Assembly (NCBI RefSeq): GCF_900169305.1
Contig: NZ_FWDP01000003.1
Span: 62,001 to 126,000, forward strand
Length of the DNA stretch: 64,000 bases
Direction of reading: 5' to 3'
Source: Marinilactibacillus piezotolerans
GTDB lineage: Bacteria; Bacillota; Bacilli; Lactobacillales; Carnobacteriaceae_A
Position 1 is the stretch's first letter. Every line of letters starts with the position of its first letter. The position numbers were made by a program, and so were the translations under genes. Of this stretch, positions 16,521-25,715 are shown one piece after another. The notes under the pieces were generated by a model. It saw only the letters and a list, made by a program, of their open reading frames with translations, was not told the DNA's origin and ran no database searches.

Positions 16521-17816
16521 TTATGCTAAGCCGACACGTTCAAAAATTTCATCGACGTTTCTCAAATGATAGTGATAATCGAATGTATCCGCTACGTCAT
16601 CTGCCGAGAGATAAGACATGATCGTTTCATTTTCTTCAATCAGTGGGCGGAAAGCCTTCTGCTCATCCCAGGCAATCGCTGTTTGTGGCTGAACCAGATC
16701 ATAAGCAGCTTCACGGCTCAGACCTTTATCGATCAGTTTCAATAAGACGCGCTGACTGTAGATCAAGCCAAGCGTCGCATCCATATTACGTTTCATATTT
16801 TCAGGGAACACCGTCAAATTACGGACGATATTCGCAAATCGATTCAGCATGTAATTCAATAAAGTCGTGCTATCCGGCAGGATAATGCGCTCTGCAGAAG
16901 AGTGAGAAATATCCCGTTCATGCCATAAGCTGACATTTTCATAAGCAGTGACCATATGTCCGCGAATCACTCGAGCCAGTCCGGCCATATTCTCAGAACC
17001 AATTGGATTGCGTTTATGTGGCATTGCCGAAGAGCCTTTTTGACCTTTCGCGAACCCTTCTTCCACTTCTCTGGTTTCCGATTTCTGCAGTCCTCTAATT
17101 TCTGTAGCAAATTTTTCTACACTCGTTGCAATTAGCGCAATGGAGCTTAAATATTCAGCATGCAAATCACGCGGCAGCACCTGAGTGGAGATTTCCTGTG
17201 CACGAGTACCCAGCTTTTCGCAGACATATTTTTCAACAAAGGTCGGAATATTCGCAAATGTGCCTACTGCTCCGCTGATTTTCCCTGCTTCTACTCCTTT
17301 AGCAGCATGTTCAAAGCGCTCGATATGACGTTTCATTTCTGAATACCATAAGGCCAGTTTCAACCCAAAAGTCGTCGGCTCTGCATGAACACCATGTGTT
17401 CTGCCCATTGTTACAGTATATTTGTGCTCTTTTGCTTTTTCGCCGATGACTTCAAGCAAGTTCTGCAGATCTTTACGCAGAATGTCATTGACTTGCTTTA
17501 ACTGATATCCATATGCAGTATCAACAACATCCGTACTGGTCAATCCGTAATGGACCCATTTTTTCTCTTCGCCAAGCGTTTCAGATACTGCGCGTGTAAA
17601 AGCGACCACATCATGTCTGGTTTCTTTTTCAATTTCTAAAATCCGTTCAATATCAAAAGAAGCGTTCTGACGTATTTTTTCTACATCTTCTTTTGGAATC
17701 TCGCCCAGTTCTGCCCAAGCTTCGTCAGCCAGAATCTCAACTTCCAGCCAGGTATTGTAGCGGTTTTCGTCTGACCAGAGTTTTTTCATTTCAGGTCTTG
17801 TATAGCGTTCAATCAT
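16521..17816 (-). CDS. purB: Adenylosuccinate lyase
   Basis: 431 residues, normal for PurB, which splits SAICAR to AICAR and adenylosuccinate to AMP with release of fumarate. The N-terminus [18 protein letters not shown] and the superfamily signature [16 protein letters not shown] (catalytic Ser loop) are clear; TSTDVVDTA and [12 protein letters not shown] are active-site regions. The ATG at 17816 after AAGGAGC is preferred to an upstream in-frame codon. It lies 22 bp after purK. Confidence 0.97.
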   Translation of the reverse strand: MIERYTRPEMKKLWSDENRYNTWLEVEILADEAWAELGEIPKEDVEKIRQNASFDIERILEIEKETRHDVVAFTRAVSETLGEEKKWVHYGLTSTDVVDTAYGYQLKQVNDILRKDLQNLLEVIGEKAKEHKYTVTMGRTHGVHAEPTTFGLKLALWYSEMKRHIERFEHAAKGVEAGKISGAVGTFANIPTFVEKYVCEKLGTRAQEISTQVLPRDLHAEYLSSIALIATSVEKFATEIRGLQKSETREVEEGFAKGQKGSSAMPHKRNPIGSENMAGLARVIRGHMVTAYENVSLWHERDISHSSAERIILPDSTTLLNYMLNRFANIVRNLTVFPENMKRNMDATLGLIYSQRVLLKLIDKGLSREAAYDLVQPQTAIAWDEQKAFRPLIEENETIMSYLSADDVADTFDYHYHLRNVDEIFERVGLA

Positions 17817-17838
17817 GTCATTGCTCCTTATTTTTTCT

Positions 17839-18972
17839 TTAACTTTGCCAGATTGCTGTCTGATCAATTTCTTTCAGTGTCCGTTCCAAGTCATCCGTCA
17901 ATATCGTGATGTGTCCCATTTTCCGACCGACTTTTGCCACAGCTTTTCCGTAATCATGTACATGCCAGACAGGTTTCGTTTCATTTAATTCCAGCGCCTG
18001 TTCTAAATGTTCACCTAAGATATTGACCATCACAGCCGGTCTTAATAAGTCTACTTGCGGCAAATTGTACCCGCAGATTGCTCTGATATGCATATCAAAT
18101 TGAGAGTCTGAGCAAGCTTCGATCGAATAATGCCCTGAATTATGCGGACGCGGTGCCAGTTCATTGGCATAGATTTCTCCCTGCGCGGTCACAAACAGTT
18201 CGATGCCCAGCACGCCTACTAAATTCATTTGATCGGCAATCTGTTCGGCGATCTTTTTCGCTTCTTCTGTTACTTTCTGAGACACTCTTGCCGGCACAAT
18301 ACTTTTAAGTAAAATATTCTGTTCATGGATATTTTCTGAAACAGGAAACGTTGAAATCTGTCCTCTTTCATTTCTAGTTACCATAATAGAAACTTCTTTT
18401 TCGAACGCTACCCATTGTTCTAAAATACAAATGCCGTTTTCGAGCAGTTCGGCCGCTTTTGATACATCAGCTGCTGACTTTAAGACAACTTGTCCTTTGC
18501 CGTCATAGCCGCCGCGAATCGTTTTTAAAACGGATGGATAGCCGATTTCTTTAACAGATTCAGCTAACGCCTCTTCCGTTTCAATTTTAGCATAGGTAGC
18601 AACAGGAATCCCTGCATTTTTCAAAAACTCTTTTTCTTTTAATCGATTTTGTGTAATGAGTAAAAGCTCTGTCCCTTGTGGTACGGACACTTGATTCAAG
18701 ACTCTTTCGATCGTCTCGGCATCTACGTTCTCAAACTCGTATGTGAGCACATCGCTTCGTTCAGCCAGTTCGGCTAACGCCTCTGCATCGTCATAGGCTG
18801 CTTCAATATGCCAATCCGCTACTTGAGCTGTCGGACAATTCGGTGTCGGGTCCAGGACCCCGACGTTATAACCTCTTTCTTTAGCAGAAAAAGCCATCAT
18901 CCGACCCAGTTGTCCGCCGCCGATGATGCCGATCGTACTTTTTGGTTTAATTATATTAGACAATATCTTCAC
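17839..18972 (-). CDS. purK: 5-(carboxyamino)imidazole ribonucleotide synthase PurK
   Basis: 377 residues. PurK carboxylates AIR with bicarbonate and ATP, and PurE then rearranges the product. ATP-grasp fold: [18 protein letters not shown] at the N-terminus, [19 protein letters not shown] in the ATP-binding region, and [20 protein letters not shown] near the C-terminus. The likely start is a GTG at 18972 that overlaps the end of purE by 17 bp, with only a weak ribosome site, so coupling to purE translation is likely; a TTG at 18963 is an alternative. Confidence 0.95.
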   Translation of the reverse strand: MKILSNIIKPKSTIGIIGGGQLGRMMAFSAKERGYNVGVLDPTPNCPTAQVADWHIEAAYDDAEALAELAERSDVLTYEFENVDAETIERVLNQVSVPQGTELLLITQNRLKEKEFLKNAGIPVATYAKIETEEALAESVKEIGYPSVLKTIRGGYDGKGQVVLKSAADVSKAAELLENGICILEQWVAFEKEVSIMVTRNERGQISTFPVSENIHEQNILLKSIVPARVSQKVTEEAKKIAEQIADQMNLVGVLGIELFVTAQGEIYANELAPRPHNSGHYSIEACSDSQFDMHIRAICGYNLPQVDLLRPAVMVNILGEHLEQALELNETKPVWHVHDYGKAVAKVGRKMGHITILTDDLERTLKEIDQTAIWQS

Positions 18973-19444
18973 TACTTTCTATGACACCTTGTTTTGAATG
19001 AGCTCTTTTTCGCTCAAGCCGCTGCGCAACTTTTTCATTTTCTATCCCTAAAATCTGCGCTGCCAGCAGCCCAGCATTGGTTGCACCTGCTTTTCCAATG
19101 GCAACAGTCGCCACTGGAACACCGCCCGGCATCTGGACAATCGAAAGCAGAGAGTCCAATCCATTCAGTGCGCGGGACTGGACGGGTACACCGATGACAG
19201 GCAAAGTCGTTTTGGCTGCGACCATTCCCGGAAGATGCGCCGCTCCTCCAGCCCCTGCAACAATTACTTTTATGCCTTTTGCTCTGGCCGTCTCTGCAAA
19301 CTCAAACATCAATTCCGGTGTCCGATGAGCTGAGACGACTTTTTTCTCATATAATACCTCTAACTCATCCAGCACGTCACACGTATGTTTCATGGTCTCC
19401 CAATCCGATGTACTTCCCATAATTACAGCAACTTCTGCAGCCAA
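18956..19444 (-). CDS. purE: N5-CAIR mutase PurE
   Basis: 162 residues, class I PurE. The motifs [23 protein letters not shown] (catalytic His) and [17 protein letters not shown] are textbook. It starts at TTG 19444, which follows a strong AGGAGGGG at the right spacing; no ATG fits. It is the first gene of purEKB. The [19 protein letters not shown] tail is usual for the family. Confidence 0.96.
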   Translation of the reverse strand: MAAEVAVIMGSTSDWETMKHTCDVLDELEVLYEKKVVSAHRTPELMFEFAETARAKGIKVIVAGAGGAAHLPGMVAAKTTLPVIGVPVQSRALNGLDSLLSIVQMPGGVPVATVAIGKAGATNAGLLAAQILGIENEKVAQRLERKRAHSKQGVIESSEDIV

Positions 19445-19505
19445 TCCTAACCCCTCCTATAATATGTGCATTACGATTATTCCTTATTAGAGTTCATTAA
19501 TTTAC

Positions 19506-19581
19506 ATATTATCAATAACCAGACTGGTTTAAAAGTAAATATCGAACTTTTAAATTTATTTCACGTTAAAAGTTCGTGTTT
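19506..19581 (-). promoter_or_regulatory. purE promoter region with two PurBoxes
   Basis: PurBox AATATCGAACTTT (19538-19550, 12 of 13 to AWWWCCGAACWWT) and an inverted AAACACGAACTTT (19581-19569) are 18 bp apart. A TAATAT -10 is at 19511-19506 on the minus strand, 68 bp from the middle of the distal core, matching the 69 bp at purC. The -35 is weak, as expected for an activated promoter. Confidence 0.75.
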
Positions 19582-19614
19582 AAATATTCTCTATTATTTT
19601 CTAAGAAGCTAAAA

Positions 19615-20165
19615 TCTAGTAAGAGGTGAGGTGACTAACTTACGGCTTCCCAAACCACCGTACGTACGGTTATCCTTTTGGCGTATCTTATAGACATCCC
19701 TTGGTAAAAACGATACCTTTTATTTTTGCTACTCGTCCTCTTTTACTGCTCCAGTTGATAAAATGAGCCTCTTATTTTAACTACTCAATCTCTTTTGCTG
19801 CTCCAGTTGATAAAATGAGCCTCTTATTCTAACTACTCGCTATCTTTTGATTCTCCAGTTGATAGAATAAACCTCTTATTTTTGCTACTCAATCTCTTTT
19901 ACTACTTCAGTTGATAGAATAAGAGATTTATTTCACTTCACTTTAACACTTTATAAAACTTAGGCTGTCTAGAACTTCATTTTGCTTGGCAAACTCGTCC
20001 GTTCTGGTTCAGCCTTGATATGAAGTATCTGTTCGTCAGTGCGAGCCTTTGCGTCTGACTTTAGATTAAGCCGCGCAGTAGACTCCTTTGTCATTCGCTA
20101 ACAGTTTCTACTGCCAAGTCTGTAGGGGACTTTCACCACCAAGTTGTCGCCCATGCCGGGCACAC
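19615..20165 (-). mobile_element. Degenerate group II intron remnant without reverse transcriptase
   Basis: Read on the minus strand from 20165, the sequence starts GTGTGCCCGGCATGGG, the GUGYG 5' end and domain I start of bacterial group II introns. It continues in intron-like fashion (GGTGGTGAAAGTCCCCTACA) to about 19960. Near 19690-19650 it reads AACCGTACGTACGGTGG, which resembles the domain V region. There is no reverse transcriptase frame; the middle is replaced by 52-bp tandem repeats. It is a relic inserted upstream of the purE promoter. The 3' boundary is uncertain. Confidence 0.62.
19709..19931. repeat. 52-bp tandem repeat, about four copies
   Basis: The motif CCAGTTGATA and its variants recur at 19751, 19803, 19855 and 19907, exactly 52 bp apart each time. 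The unit contains CTGCTCCAGTTGATAAAATG and GCCTCTTATTTTAACTACTC. A partial unit precedes the first. Units are contiguous without unique spacers, so this is not a CRISPR array. It lies inside the intron relic. Confidence 0.9.
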
Positions 20166-20213
20166 CAAAAAAAGCCCAGCTTTTGACTAAGCCAGACTAT
20201 CTATTTACCATCA

Positions 20214-20672
20214 TTAAAGTTTCTTTATATGAAACTGACTGCATTCTATTATGATCGTTGTTCCAGAGAATAGTTGAATCTCATGGTGGAGTTTCCCATT
20301 TGTCGATAAGGTCAGTTCATCATACCCCCACTCGTCCAATCTTCTATAGTGTAAAACCTCATCAGTTCCTACGATAGAATTTCTAGATATATCAAAATCC
20401 ATCGTATATCTCATGACATTCGTCCAATATAATTCGTAAGCTGTCTCATTCCAATGTCTGATTTTCATGTTTATATCGACAATACTATCGGCGATCTCCT
20501 CATATTCTGTTTGTTCAAATGGGTTGCAGATCTTTATTTCCAACGGCATTCCATCGTGAAAAGAGTCTTGAAGCATAAACGCACTAGTCTGTTTGTCCAA
20601 TTTACCTTGCAGAGATTTCAAGTTTTTTCTGTAACCTTCTATATCGCTAGTTTCTTCTGTAAAAAAGTTCAT
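20214..20672 (-). CDS. Unknown 152-residue protein
   Basis: I do not recognise a family. The protein is soluble and acidic, starting MNFFTEETSDIEGYRKNLKS with a strong AAAGGAG site before the ATG. The second half is beta-rich (DELTLSTNGKLHHEIQLF and SGTTIIIECSQFHIKKL). No signal peptide or membrane segment. It is isolated between the intron relic and the etf genes. Confidence 0.6.
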   Translation of the reverse strand: MNFFTEETSDIEGYRKNLKSLQGKLDKQTSAFMLQDSFHDGMPLEIKICNPFEQTEYEEIADSIVDINMKIRHWNETAYELYWTNVMRYTMDFDISRNSIVGTDEVLHYRRLDEWGYDELTLSTNGKLHHEIQLFSGTTIIIECSQFHIKKL

Positions 20673-20922
20673 CTATTTACTCCTTTTTTAAAAAAAATTT
20701 AAAAGATCCAATTCCAGATACTATTCAGTACGCCGCCCAAAATGGCCCCATAGATGAACCATTTCCTATTCTTCCAATTTCGCTTGATTTTCGTCAATAG
20801 CAGGTGCTCGCTTTTTGGATTCTTGTGCGTAACCTTTCTTCTTCATGTTCATTGCTTTCAAGATAAGGAATTTCCTGATATCATTAAAGTCCTTTGCAGG
20901 AATTATATCAGATACAAACGAA
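20673..20922 (-). other. Intergenic stretch with degenerate small reading frames
   Basis: Two overlapping minus-strand frames are visible: one ends KKRAPAIDENQAKLEE at 20766, and a second, one frame over, ends WFIYGAILGGVLNSIWNWIF at 20699. The second looks like a single membrane helix. Neither has a convincing start. Together they may be a frameshifted small membrane-protein gene. Confidence 0.3.
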
Positions 20923-20961
20923 GACAGGGAGCAGTATTTAAGCTGCACCCTGTCTTTTTTT
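20923..20961. terminator. Terminator downstream of etfA
   Basis: GACAGGG (20923-20929) pairs with CCCTGTC (20948-20954), with an inner GCAG/CTGC stem. A T-run follows on the plus strand; on the minus strand, the etfA direction, only TTCGTTTG follows. Confidence 0.65.
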
Positions 20962-20985
20962 AATGGTTGATGTCCCTATACTTTT

Positions 20986-21954
20986 TTATTGAATCACTTT
21001 CAAGAAGCTCTTGAGGAAATCTCCTGCATCGCCAATATAACTGAAGTCTGAATATTTAAAGATTGGTGCATCAGCATCCTTGTTTATTGAAATAATCAAG
21101 TCAGATTGTTCTATTCCGGTCGTATATTGCACAGCACCATGTACACCCAGGTTGATCAATAATTTTGGTGCAATGGTATTTCCAGATTGTCCAATTTGAT
21201 CTTCTCCGCTGAATTTCACATGGTCCGTCAATGGACGGGTAACCCCCATTTTTGCGCCTAGTTTGCGCGTTAATTCTTCTGCTAAGTCAATGACTTGATC
21301 ATCAGATGCACCGCGACCTAACGCTACTACTCTGTCCGCATTTGCAATACTGTCACTCTTAGAAAGCAACGGTGTTTCTTCTAAGATCTTTACACGCGGT
21401 GCTTCTTTAAAAGATAAGTCGCTTACTTCAGTCACAACAACCGATGCATCAGGCACCTTTTGTGCAGCAAATGTATTCGGCCGTACAGAAGCCATCTGCG
21501 GACGTTGATTCGGGCAAATGATTTCGCACATAATATTATCACCATAAGACGGTTTGGTTTGAATGAGTAAATCGTCATCAAAAGATAAATTCAGGCAGTC
21601 AGAAGTCAGACCGGTGTTTAATTTTGCTTGGAGACGAGGAGCAATCGAGCGCCCTACAACAGTTGCTCCAAAGAGGATACTGTTCGGCTGGCGACGCTCA
21701 GCTAAGGCTGTCATCAAATTGGCAATCTCAGAATCTGTCGCATCTCTTAATCGATCATCTTTTACGACAATGATTTCATCAGGCCCGTATTCTTTAATGT
21801 CCATTTCTAGTTGCTCATCAGTTGCTTCAAATAAGACAATAACCACTTTCTTGTCCTTTGAAATTTCTTTAGCTTTTGTAATCAGTTGATAGGTTACTGG
21901 TTGGATGATTCCAACATGTTTCTCTGCATATATCCAAACTTCTTGGTTCGTCAT
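20986..21954 (-). CDS. etfA: Electron transfer flavoprotein, alpha subunit
   Basis: 322 residues. EtfA with EtfB forms the heterodimer that accepts electrons from acyl-CoA dehydrogenases through FAD. The C-terminal FAD domain shows VALGRGASDDQ, GVTRPLTDHVKFSGEDQIGQSG and LLINLGVHGAVQYTTGIEQS, the family signature. The ATG at 21954 follows AGAGGTGG; a GTG 9 nt upstream falls inside that site. It is the third gene of acd-etfB-etfA. Confidence 0.95.
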   Translation of the reverse strand: MTNQEVWIYAEKHVGIIQPVTYQLITKAKEISKDKKVVIVLFEATDEQLEMDIKEYGPDEIIVVKDDRLRDATDSEIANLMTALAERRQPNSILFGATVVGRSIAPRLQAKLNTGLTSDCLNLSFDDDLLIQTKPSYGDNIMCEIICPNQRPQMASVRPNTFAAQKVPDASVVVTEVSDLSFKEAPRVKILEETPLLSKSDSIANADRVVALGRGASDDQVIDLAEELTRKLGAKMGVTRPLTDHVKFSGEDQIGQSGNTIAPKLLINLGVHGAVQYTTGIEQSDLIISINKDADAPIFKYSDFSYIGDAGDFLKSFLKVIQ

Positions 21955-21968
21955 TTTTTCCACCTCTT

Positions 21969-22763
21969 TTAAAGTAAGTTGCTGGATCTTAATTGAATCA
22001 ACAGTTCACGAACGGCTTCATCTGGGGTTCCTTTTAGATAGGTTGTTTCTTTCGCCTCTTTTTCCGGTGCCCAGACATTTTGGACGACTGTCGGGGAACC
22101 TTTTAGACCAATTCTCTCTGCATCCACCTGCAAGCTGTTCTCATCCCAGACACGAATGGTCTTTTTATAGCTTTGCTGAATATTACGCGGTGCAGGATAA
22201 CGCGGTTCATTCAATTCTTTACGGATCGTAATGACTGCCGGCAACTGGAATTCAATTTTTTGCTGCATATTCTCCAACAGTCTTGTAGCTGTCATCGTTT
22301 GTTTTGAAGGACTATGCAGTTCACTGACAAATGTAATTTGAGGCCAGTCCAGAAATTCAGAAACAATAGGGCCAACTTGACTGGTATCTGCATCCACAGA
22401 CTGACGCCCGAATAGCACTAAGTCAACATCGCCTAATTGTTTGATTGCTTGTGACAGAACGTAGCCGGTTGCTAATGTATCTGCTCCGCCAAACTGCCGG
22501 GAGCTTAATAAGACAGCATCATCACAGCCCATAGCTAATCCTTCGCGCAAAGTCATTTCAAAGTCAGAAGGTCCCATAGACAATAAGATGATTTCTCCAC
22601 CCCACTCGTCTTTTAAACGCAGTGCTGCTTCTATCGCATTTTTATCATAAGGATTCATAATCCCTACTTCACCAGAACGGATCAGATTTTTGGTGACAGG
22701 ATCAATTTTTAAATTATTTGAAACAGGTACTTGTTTTACACATACAACGATTTTTAAGCTCAT
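21969..22763 (-). CDS. etfB: Electron transfer flavoprotein, beta subunit
   Basis: 264 residues. The N-terminus KIVVCVKQVPVSNNLKIDPV and the internal NPYDKNAIEAALRLKDEWG and GRQSVDADTSQVGP are EtfB hallmarks. It lies 14 bp before etfA and 5 bp after the dehydrogenase, in one operon. Whether this ETF is of the bifurcating type with a second FAD cannot be decided by eye. Confidence 0.95.
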   Translation of the reverse strand: MSLKIVVCVKQVPVSNNLKIDPVTKNLIRSGEVGIMNPYDKNAIEAALRLKDEWGGEIILLSMGPSDFEMTLREGLAMGCDDAVLLSSRQFGGADTLATGYVLSQAIKQLGDVDLVLFGRQSVDADTSQVGPIVSEFLDWPQITFVSELHSPSKQTMTATRLLENMQQKIEFQLPAVITIRKELNEPRYPAPRNIQQSYKKTIRVWDENSLQVDAERIGLKGSPTVVQNVWAPEKEAKETTYLKGTPDEAVRELLIQLRSSNLL

Positions 22764-22768
22764 CAGCC

Positions 22769-23899
22769 TTATTCCTCTCTTTCTTTCACAACTTCTTTAG
22801 TAATCTCTATCATCATTTTCTCTAAAGATCCTTCGGCAATCTGCAAAGCGCGCGAATCACGAATGAGATGCTCTACAGGGTATTCACGGCTGTACCCGTA
22901 TCCGCCCAGAACCTGAAGCGCATGATCCGCAGCAATAACCGAAGCTCGGCTCCCGTATGATTTAGCCATGGTCGCGACTTTAGCGTAAGGCTTGCCTTCT
23001 ACTTTCAGCTTGGCAGCTTCCTGATAAAGAAGTTGTGCATTTTCTTTTGCAATAGCAATTTCTGTAATCTTGGTTTGAATTGAATGTAACTGGATAATAG
23101 GTGTATCAATTGCTTCACGCTGTTTCGCATAATCCACCGCAATCGTCAAGGCATGTTCAGCAATTCCCGCAGCAATAGCGCCCATTAAAATTCTTGCGTC
23201 ATAGTGGGCTTGATCTCCAATTTCGACACCTTGTCCAAGCTTTCCTAGCAAGTGATCTTCCGTCACTACAACGTTTTCTAGGAATATTTCACCCACTGGT
23301 GTTCCATTCATACCGATAAATTCTTCACGCTTTCCATGTTTGAATCCTGGCATATCTTCATCTACCAGGAAACAAGACAGTTCATTTGGTGAGGTTTTGA
23401 GCAATACACAGTATACTTCAGCTAGTCCACCGTTTGTAATCATCGTTTTATTGCCGTTCAGGATCCATTTTTCTCCTTCTTTGACTGCGTTGGCTGTGTT
23501 GCCCATAATATTAGACCCGCCTTGTGGTTCAGTTGACGAAAATCCGAAGATACGGTGGTTAGCCTGAGGAAGATACTTTTCTTTTAAAGCAGGTGTTGCA
23601 TACTTAATAACTTGATCTACTGTCTTGTAATGCCCTTCTAAAGTAAAAGCGATACTGGCATTTCGTACAGCAAGATCATATACGGTCTGAGAACTGGCAA
23701 TCGCATCAAATTCGGCACCGCCAAATTCTTCCGGTACAGTCAGTCCTAAAAATCCTGTGTTTACAATCCCTTCCCATAATTCTTTTGGATAATCTCTGTC
23801 TTTATCTATCTGCATATCAAAAGGTTTCACCTTTTTATCAGCAAAATCCGTTACCATTTGGTGCAGCATCATCTGTGGTTTAGTTAAATTCACACTCAT
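22769..23899 (-). CDS. Acyl-CoA dehydrogenase
   Basis: 376 residues, standard ACAD length. It oxidises acyl-CoA, or reduces enoyl-CoA, using FAD. FGFSSTEPQGGSN lies in the flavin region, HALQVLGGYGYSREYP in the C-terminal helical domain, and IAEGSLEKM holds the usual catalytic Glu position. The ATG at 23899 after AAGGAG fits the family start. It is followed by etfB-etfA, but no thiolase, crotonase or CoA transferase is near, so the substrate is unknown. The promoter carries an FNR-type box, suggesting redox control. Confidence 0.93.
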   Translation of the reverse strand: MSVNLTKPQMMLHQMVTDFADKKVKPFDMQIDKDRDYPKELWEGIVNTGFLGLTVPEEFGGAEFDAIASSQTVYDLAVRNASIAFTLEGHYKTVDQVIKYATPALKEKYLPQANHRIFGFSSTEPQGGSNIMGNTANAVKEGEKWILNGNKTMITNGGLAEVYCVLLKTSPNELSCFLVDEDMPGFKHGKREEFIGMNGTPVGEIFLENVVVTEDHLLGKLGQGVEIGDQAHYDARILMGAIAAGIAEHALTIAVDYAKQREAIDTPIIQLHSIQTKITEIAIAKENAQLLYQEAAKLKVEGKPYAKVATMAKSYGSRASVIAADHALQVLGGYGYSREYPVEHLIRDSRALQIAEGSLEKMMIEITKEVVKEREE

Positions 23900-23952
23900 C
23901 TTTACACTCCTTTGTTCAATTGTGAACATTTGTTTACATGATTTATAATCTT

Positions 23953-23994
23953 ATTCTATTAAATCTTTTTTCTGATATACTTGATCTATATCAA
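23953..23994 (-). promoter_or_regulatory. FNR/Flp-type box between acyl-CoA dehydrogenase and Flp3
   Basis: TTGATCTATATCAA (23981-23994), a perfect TTGAT/ATCAA palindrome. TAGAAT (23958-23953) on the minus strand is 34.5 bp from its centre, serving the acd-etfBA operon. Flp3 is divergent on the other side; no -10 at the same spacing is evident for it. Confidence 0.8.
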
Positions 23995-24090
23995 GTACAA
24001 CAAACTTTATATAAAAAATATGTATTTATTAGAACAAAAATTATATAGTTCTTTATCAAATATTGTGAAAAAAATACAGGAGTCCTTTAT

Positions 24091-24792
24091 ATGAAACAGA
24101 CAAAAGCAGTTTTTAACGACCGGACACATGCCTATGAGAAAAATGATCCTTATTGTATTGATCACATTTCTTTATTTAACACCCTGACAACTGAACAAAA
24201 AGAACAGGTGAAATCACTGATTCACATTAAATATTATGACCATGGGGAAACCATTTACAGTCCAGGACAGACGGCTGATGCTCTTTATATATTAAAAAGC
24301 GGTACGCTTCGCATCTATCGGCTTGCAGATACAGGAAAAGAACAGTTGATTCGGATGGTCCCTGAAGGTGAATTTACTGGAGAGTTAGCCTTATTTAAAA
24401 AAGGAATCTATGAAGCATTTGCTGAGGCGAAAACAAATTGCTGCATCTGGGCAATCAAGCATTCGGATTTCCGTCAGCTGCTGATTCAGTATCCGGAGAT
24501 TTCAATCAAAATGCTCTCTACGATTTCAGAAAGACTAGGATCGTCCGAGCAGCAAACGGCTTGGGCCACAACAGAAACTGTCAAAGAGCGACTACTGCAT
24601 TTTCTAATCAGTTTAGTTCATTCTCAAGAAAAAGAGCCGATCGTTGAATTGAACATGGCTAAAAAGGACTTGGCATCTTATCTAGGCACCACATCTGAGT
24701 CCCTAAGCCGAGAATTGGCACGGTTAGTCAAAGAACGCGTCATAGAAGAAGTAGCTTATGGAAAAATCAAATTAATGAATGTTTATCCGTAA
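24091..24792 (+). CDS. Crp/Fnr-family regulator Flp3
   Basis: 233 residues: cNMP-type barrel and winged helix. The recognition helix KKDLASYLGTTSESLSRELA retains E203, S206 and R207, the FNR-type TTGAT-reading residues. Cys22 and the Cys117-Cys118 pair could form a redox switch. It is more diverged than Flp1 and Flp2 and transcribed divergently from acd-etfBA, whose promoter holds an FNR box; it is the obvious candidate regulator for it. Confidence 0.88.
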   Translation: MKQTKAVFNDRTHAYEKNDPYCIDHISLFNTLTTEQKEQVKSLIHIKYYDHGETIYSPGQTADALYILKSGTLRIYRLADTGKEQLIRMVPEGEFTGELALFKKGIYEAFAEAKTNCCIWAIKHSDFRQLLIQYPEISIKMLSTISERLGSSEQQTAWATTETVKERLLHFLISLVHSQEKEPIVELNMAKKDLASYLGTTSESLSRELARLVKERVIEEVAYGKIKLMNVYP

Positions 24793-24826
24793 GGTCCATT
24801 ACTATGGTATAAGCAGCAACACCCAA

Positions 24827-24872
24827 AAATCCAAGGCAGCTTCCGACGAAGAAGATACCTTGGATTTTTTTA
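24827..24872 (+). terminator. Terminator of the Flp3 gene
   Basis: AATCCAAGG (24828-24836) pairs with CCTTGGATT (24858-24866), with an inner GCTTC/GAAG stem, followed by a T-run. It is located 35 bp after the stop. Confidence 0.88.
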
Positions 24873-24959
24873 ATCATTTTATTAACCTTACCCAGCAATA
24901 AATCTATAATAGAATATGTCATTCGTTCAGTTGACATTCTGTCAAAAAGAGAAGTTGTC

Positions 24960-25664
24960 TCAAATGAGTAATAATCCATCTAAATCAATTATTTCGATTG
25001 TTTTATGACTCACTTGTTTAATATAGCCTTTTTCCTCTAAGTCATTGAATTTACGGCTGATCGTTTCAGGTGTTGTTCCTAGATAAGAGGCTAAATCCTT
25101 TTTACTCATAGGTAAAGTAAATGCAGACTTCTCAAGATTTTCATCTTGAACACTTTCAACCAAATACATTGCAATCCGCGTTTCTACTTTTTCTGTCGAA
25201 AAACGAGCAGCTTGCTTTTCAGAAGCTTCCAGACGATTAGAAAACTCAGCCAGCACTTTTAATGAAATAGAAGGGTAGCTCAATAAAATCTGCTGGAAAT
25301 CTGAACGTCTGATCACACAAATCTTTGTATCTAAGGCAGCTTCTGCATACGACTCATGTATAGATTCAGAAAATAGAGCACTTTCACCAACAAAATCACC
25401 AGGATACAAAAATCGCACTAATTGTTCTTTTCCAGAATCCGCTAATCTGTATATGCGGACTTTTCCTTTACTAATAATATAAAGAGAGTCTGCCTGATCT
25501 CCTGCACGGTAAATCAGTTCTCCTTTTTTATAAGACATCGATTGAGTCGTAGTCGCGATTTCAGCCAACTGCTGCTTTTCTAAATGATTGAAAATGGGCA
25601 CTAAAGAGACGCATGCTTTATTTAAATCACTGGTCTGGCACTGATGTACTTCGCTCTTTTTCAT
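24960..25664 (-). CDS. Crp/Fnr-family regulator Flp2
   Basis: 234 residues, close in sequence to Flp1 (shared IIxxGKxRIYRLADSGKEQLVR and KKDxASYLGTTPETISRKF). E200, S203 and R204 match FNR specificity. Cysteines are at 9, 18 and 116. It follows Dps2 by 51 bp, so the layout ATPase2-Dps2-Flp2 is one operon, whereas in the first cluster the same three gene types have separate promoters. It is convergent with Flp3. Confidence 0.9.
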   Translation of the reverse strand: MKKSEVHQCQTSDLNKACVSLVPIFNHLEKQQLAEIATTTQSMSYKKGELIYRAGDQADSLYIISKGKVRIYRLADSGKEQLVRFLYPGDFVGESALFSESIHESYAEAALDTKICVIRRSDFQQILLSYPSISLKVLAEFSNRLEASEKQAARFSTEKVETRIAMYLVESVQDENLEKSAFTLPMSKKDLASYLGTTPETISRKFNDLEEKGYIKQVSHKTIEIIDLDGLLLI

Positions 25665-25715
25665 TTTATTCCCTCCGTATCAACTATACCGATGAAAGCC
25701 TCTCATTCGATTGCT

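Noticed and set aside
19709-19931. CRISPR array
   Set aside because: The 52-bp units are contiguous and nearly identical with no unique spacers, and no cas gene is present.
20754-20963. 69-residue plus-strand frame
   Set aside because: It reads antisense through the degenerate small frames and ends in the etfA terminator. No ribosome site.
24767-24979. 70-residue minus-strand frame with one hydrophobic segment
   Set aside because: It overlaps the ends of both Flp2 and Flp3 genes and contains the Flp3 terminator hairpin, which creates the frame. It has no ribosome site.
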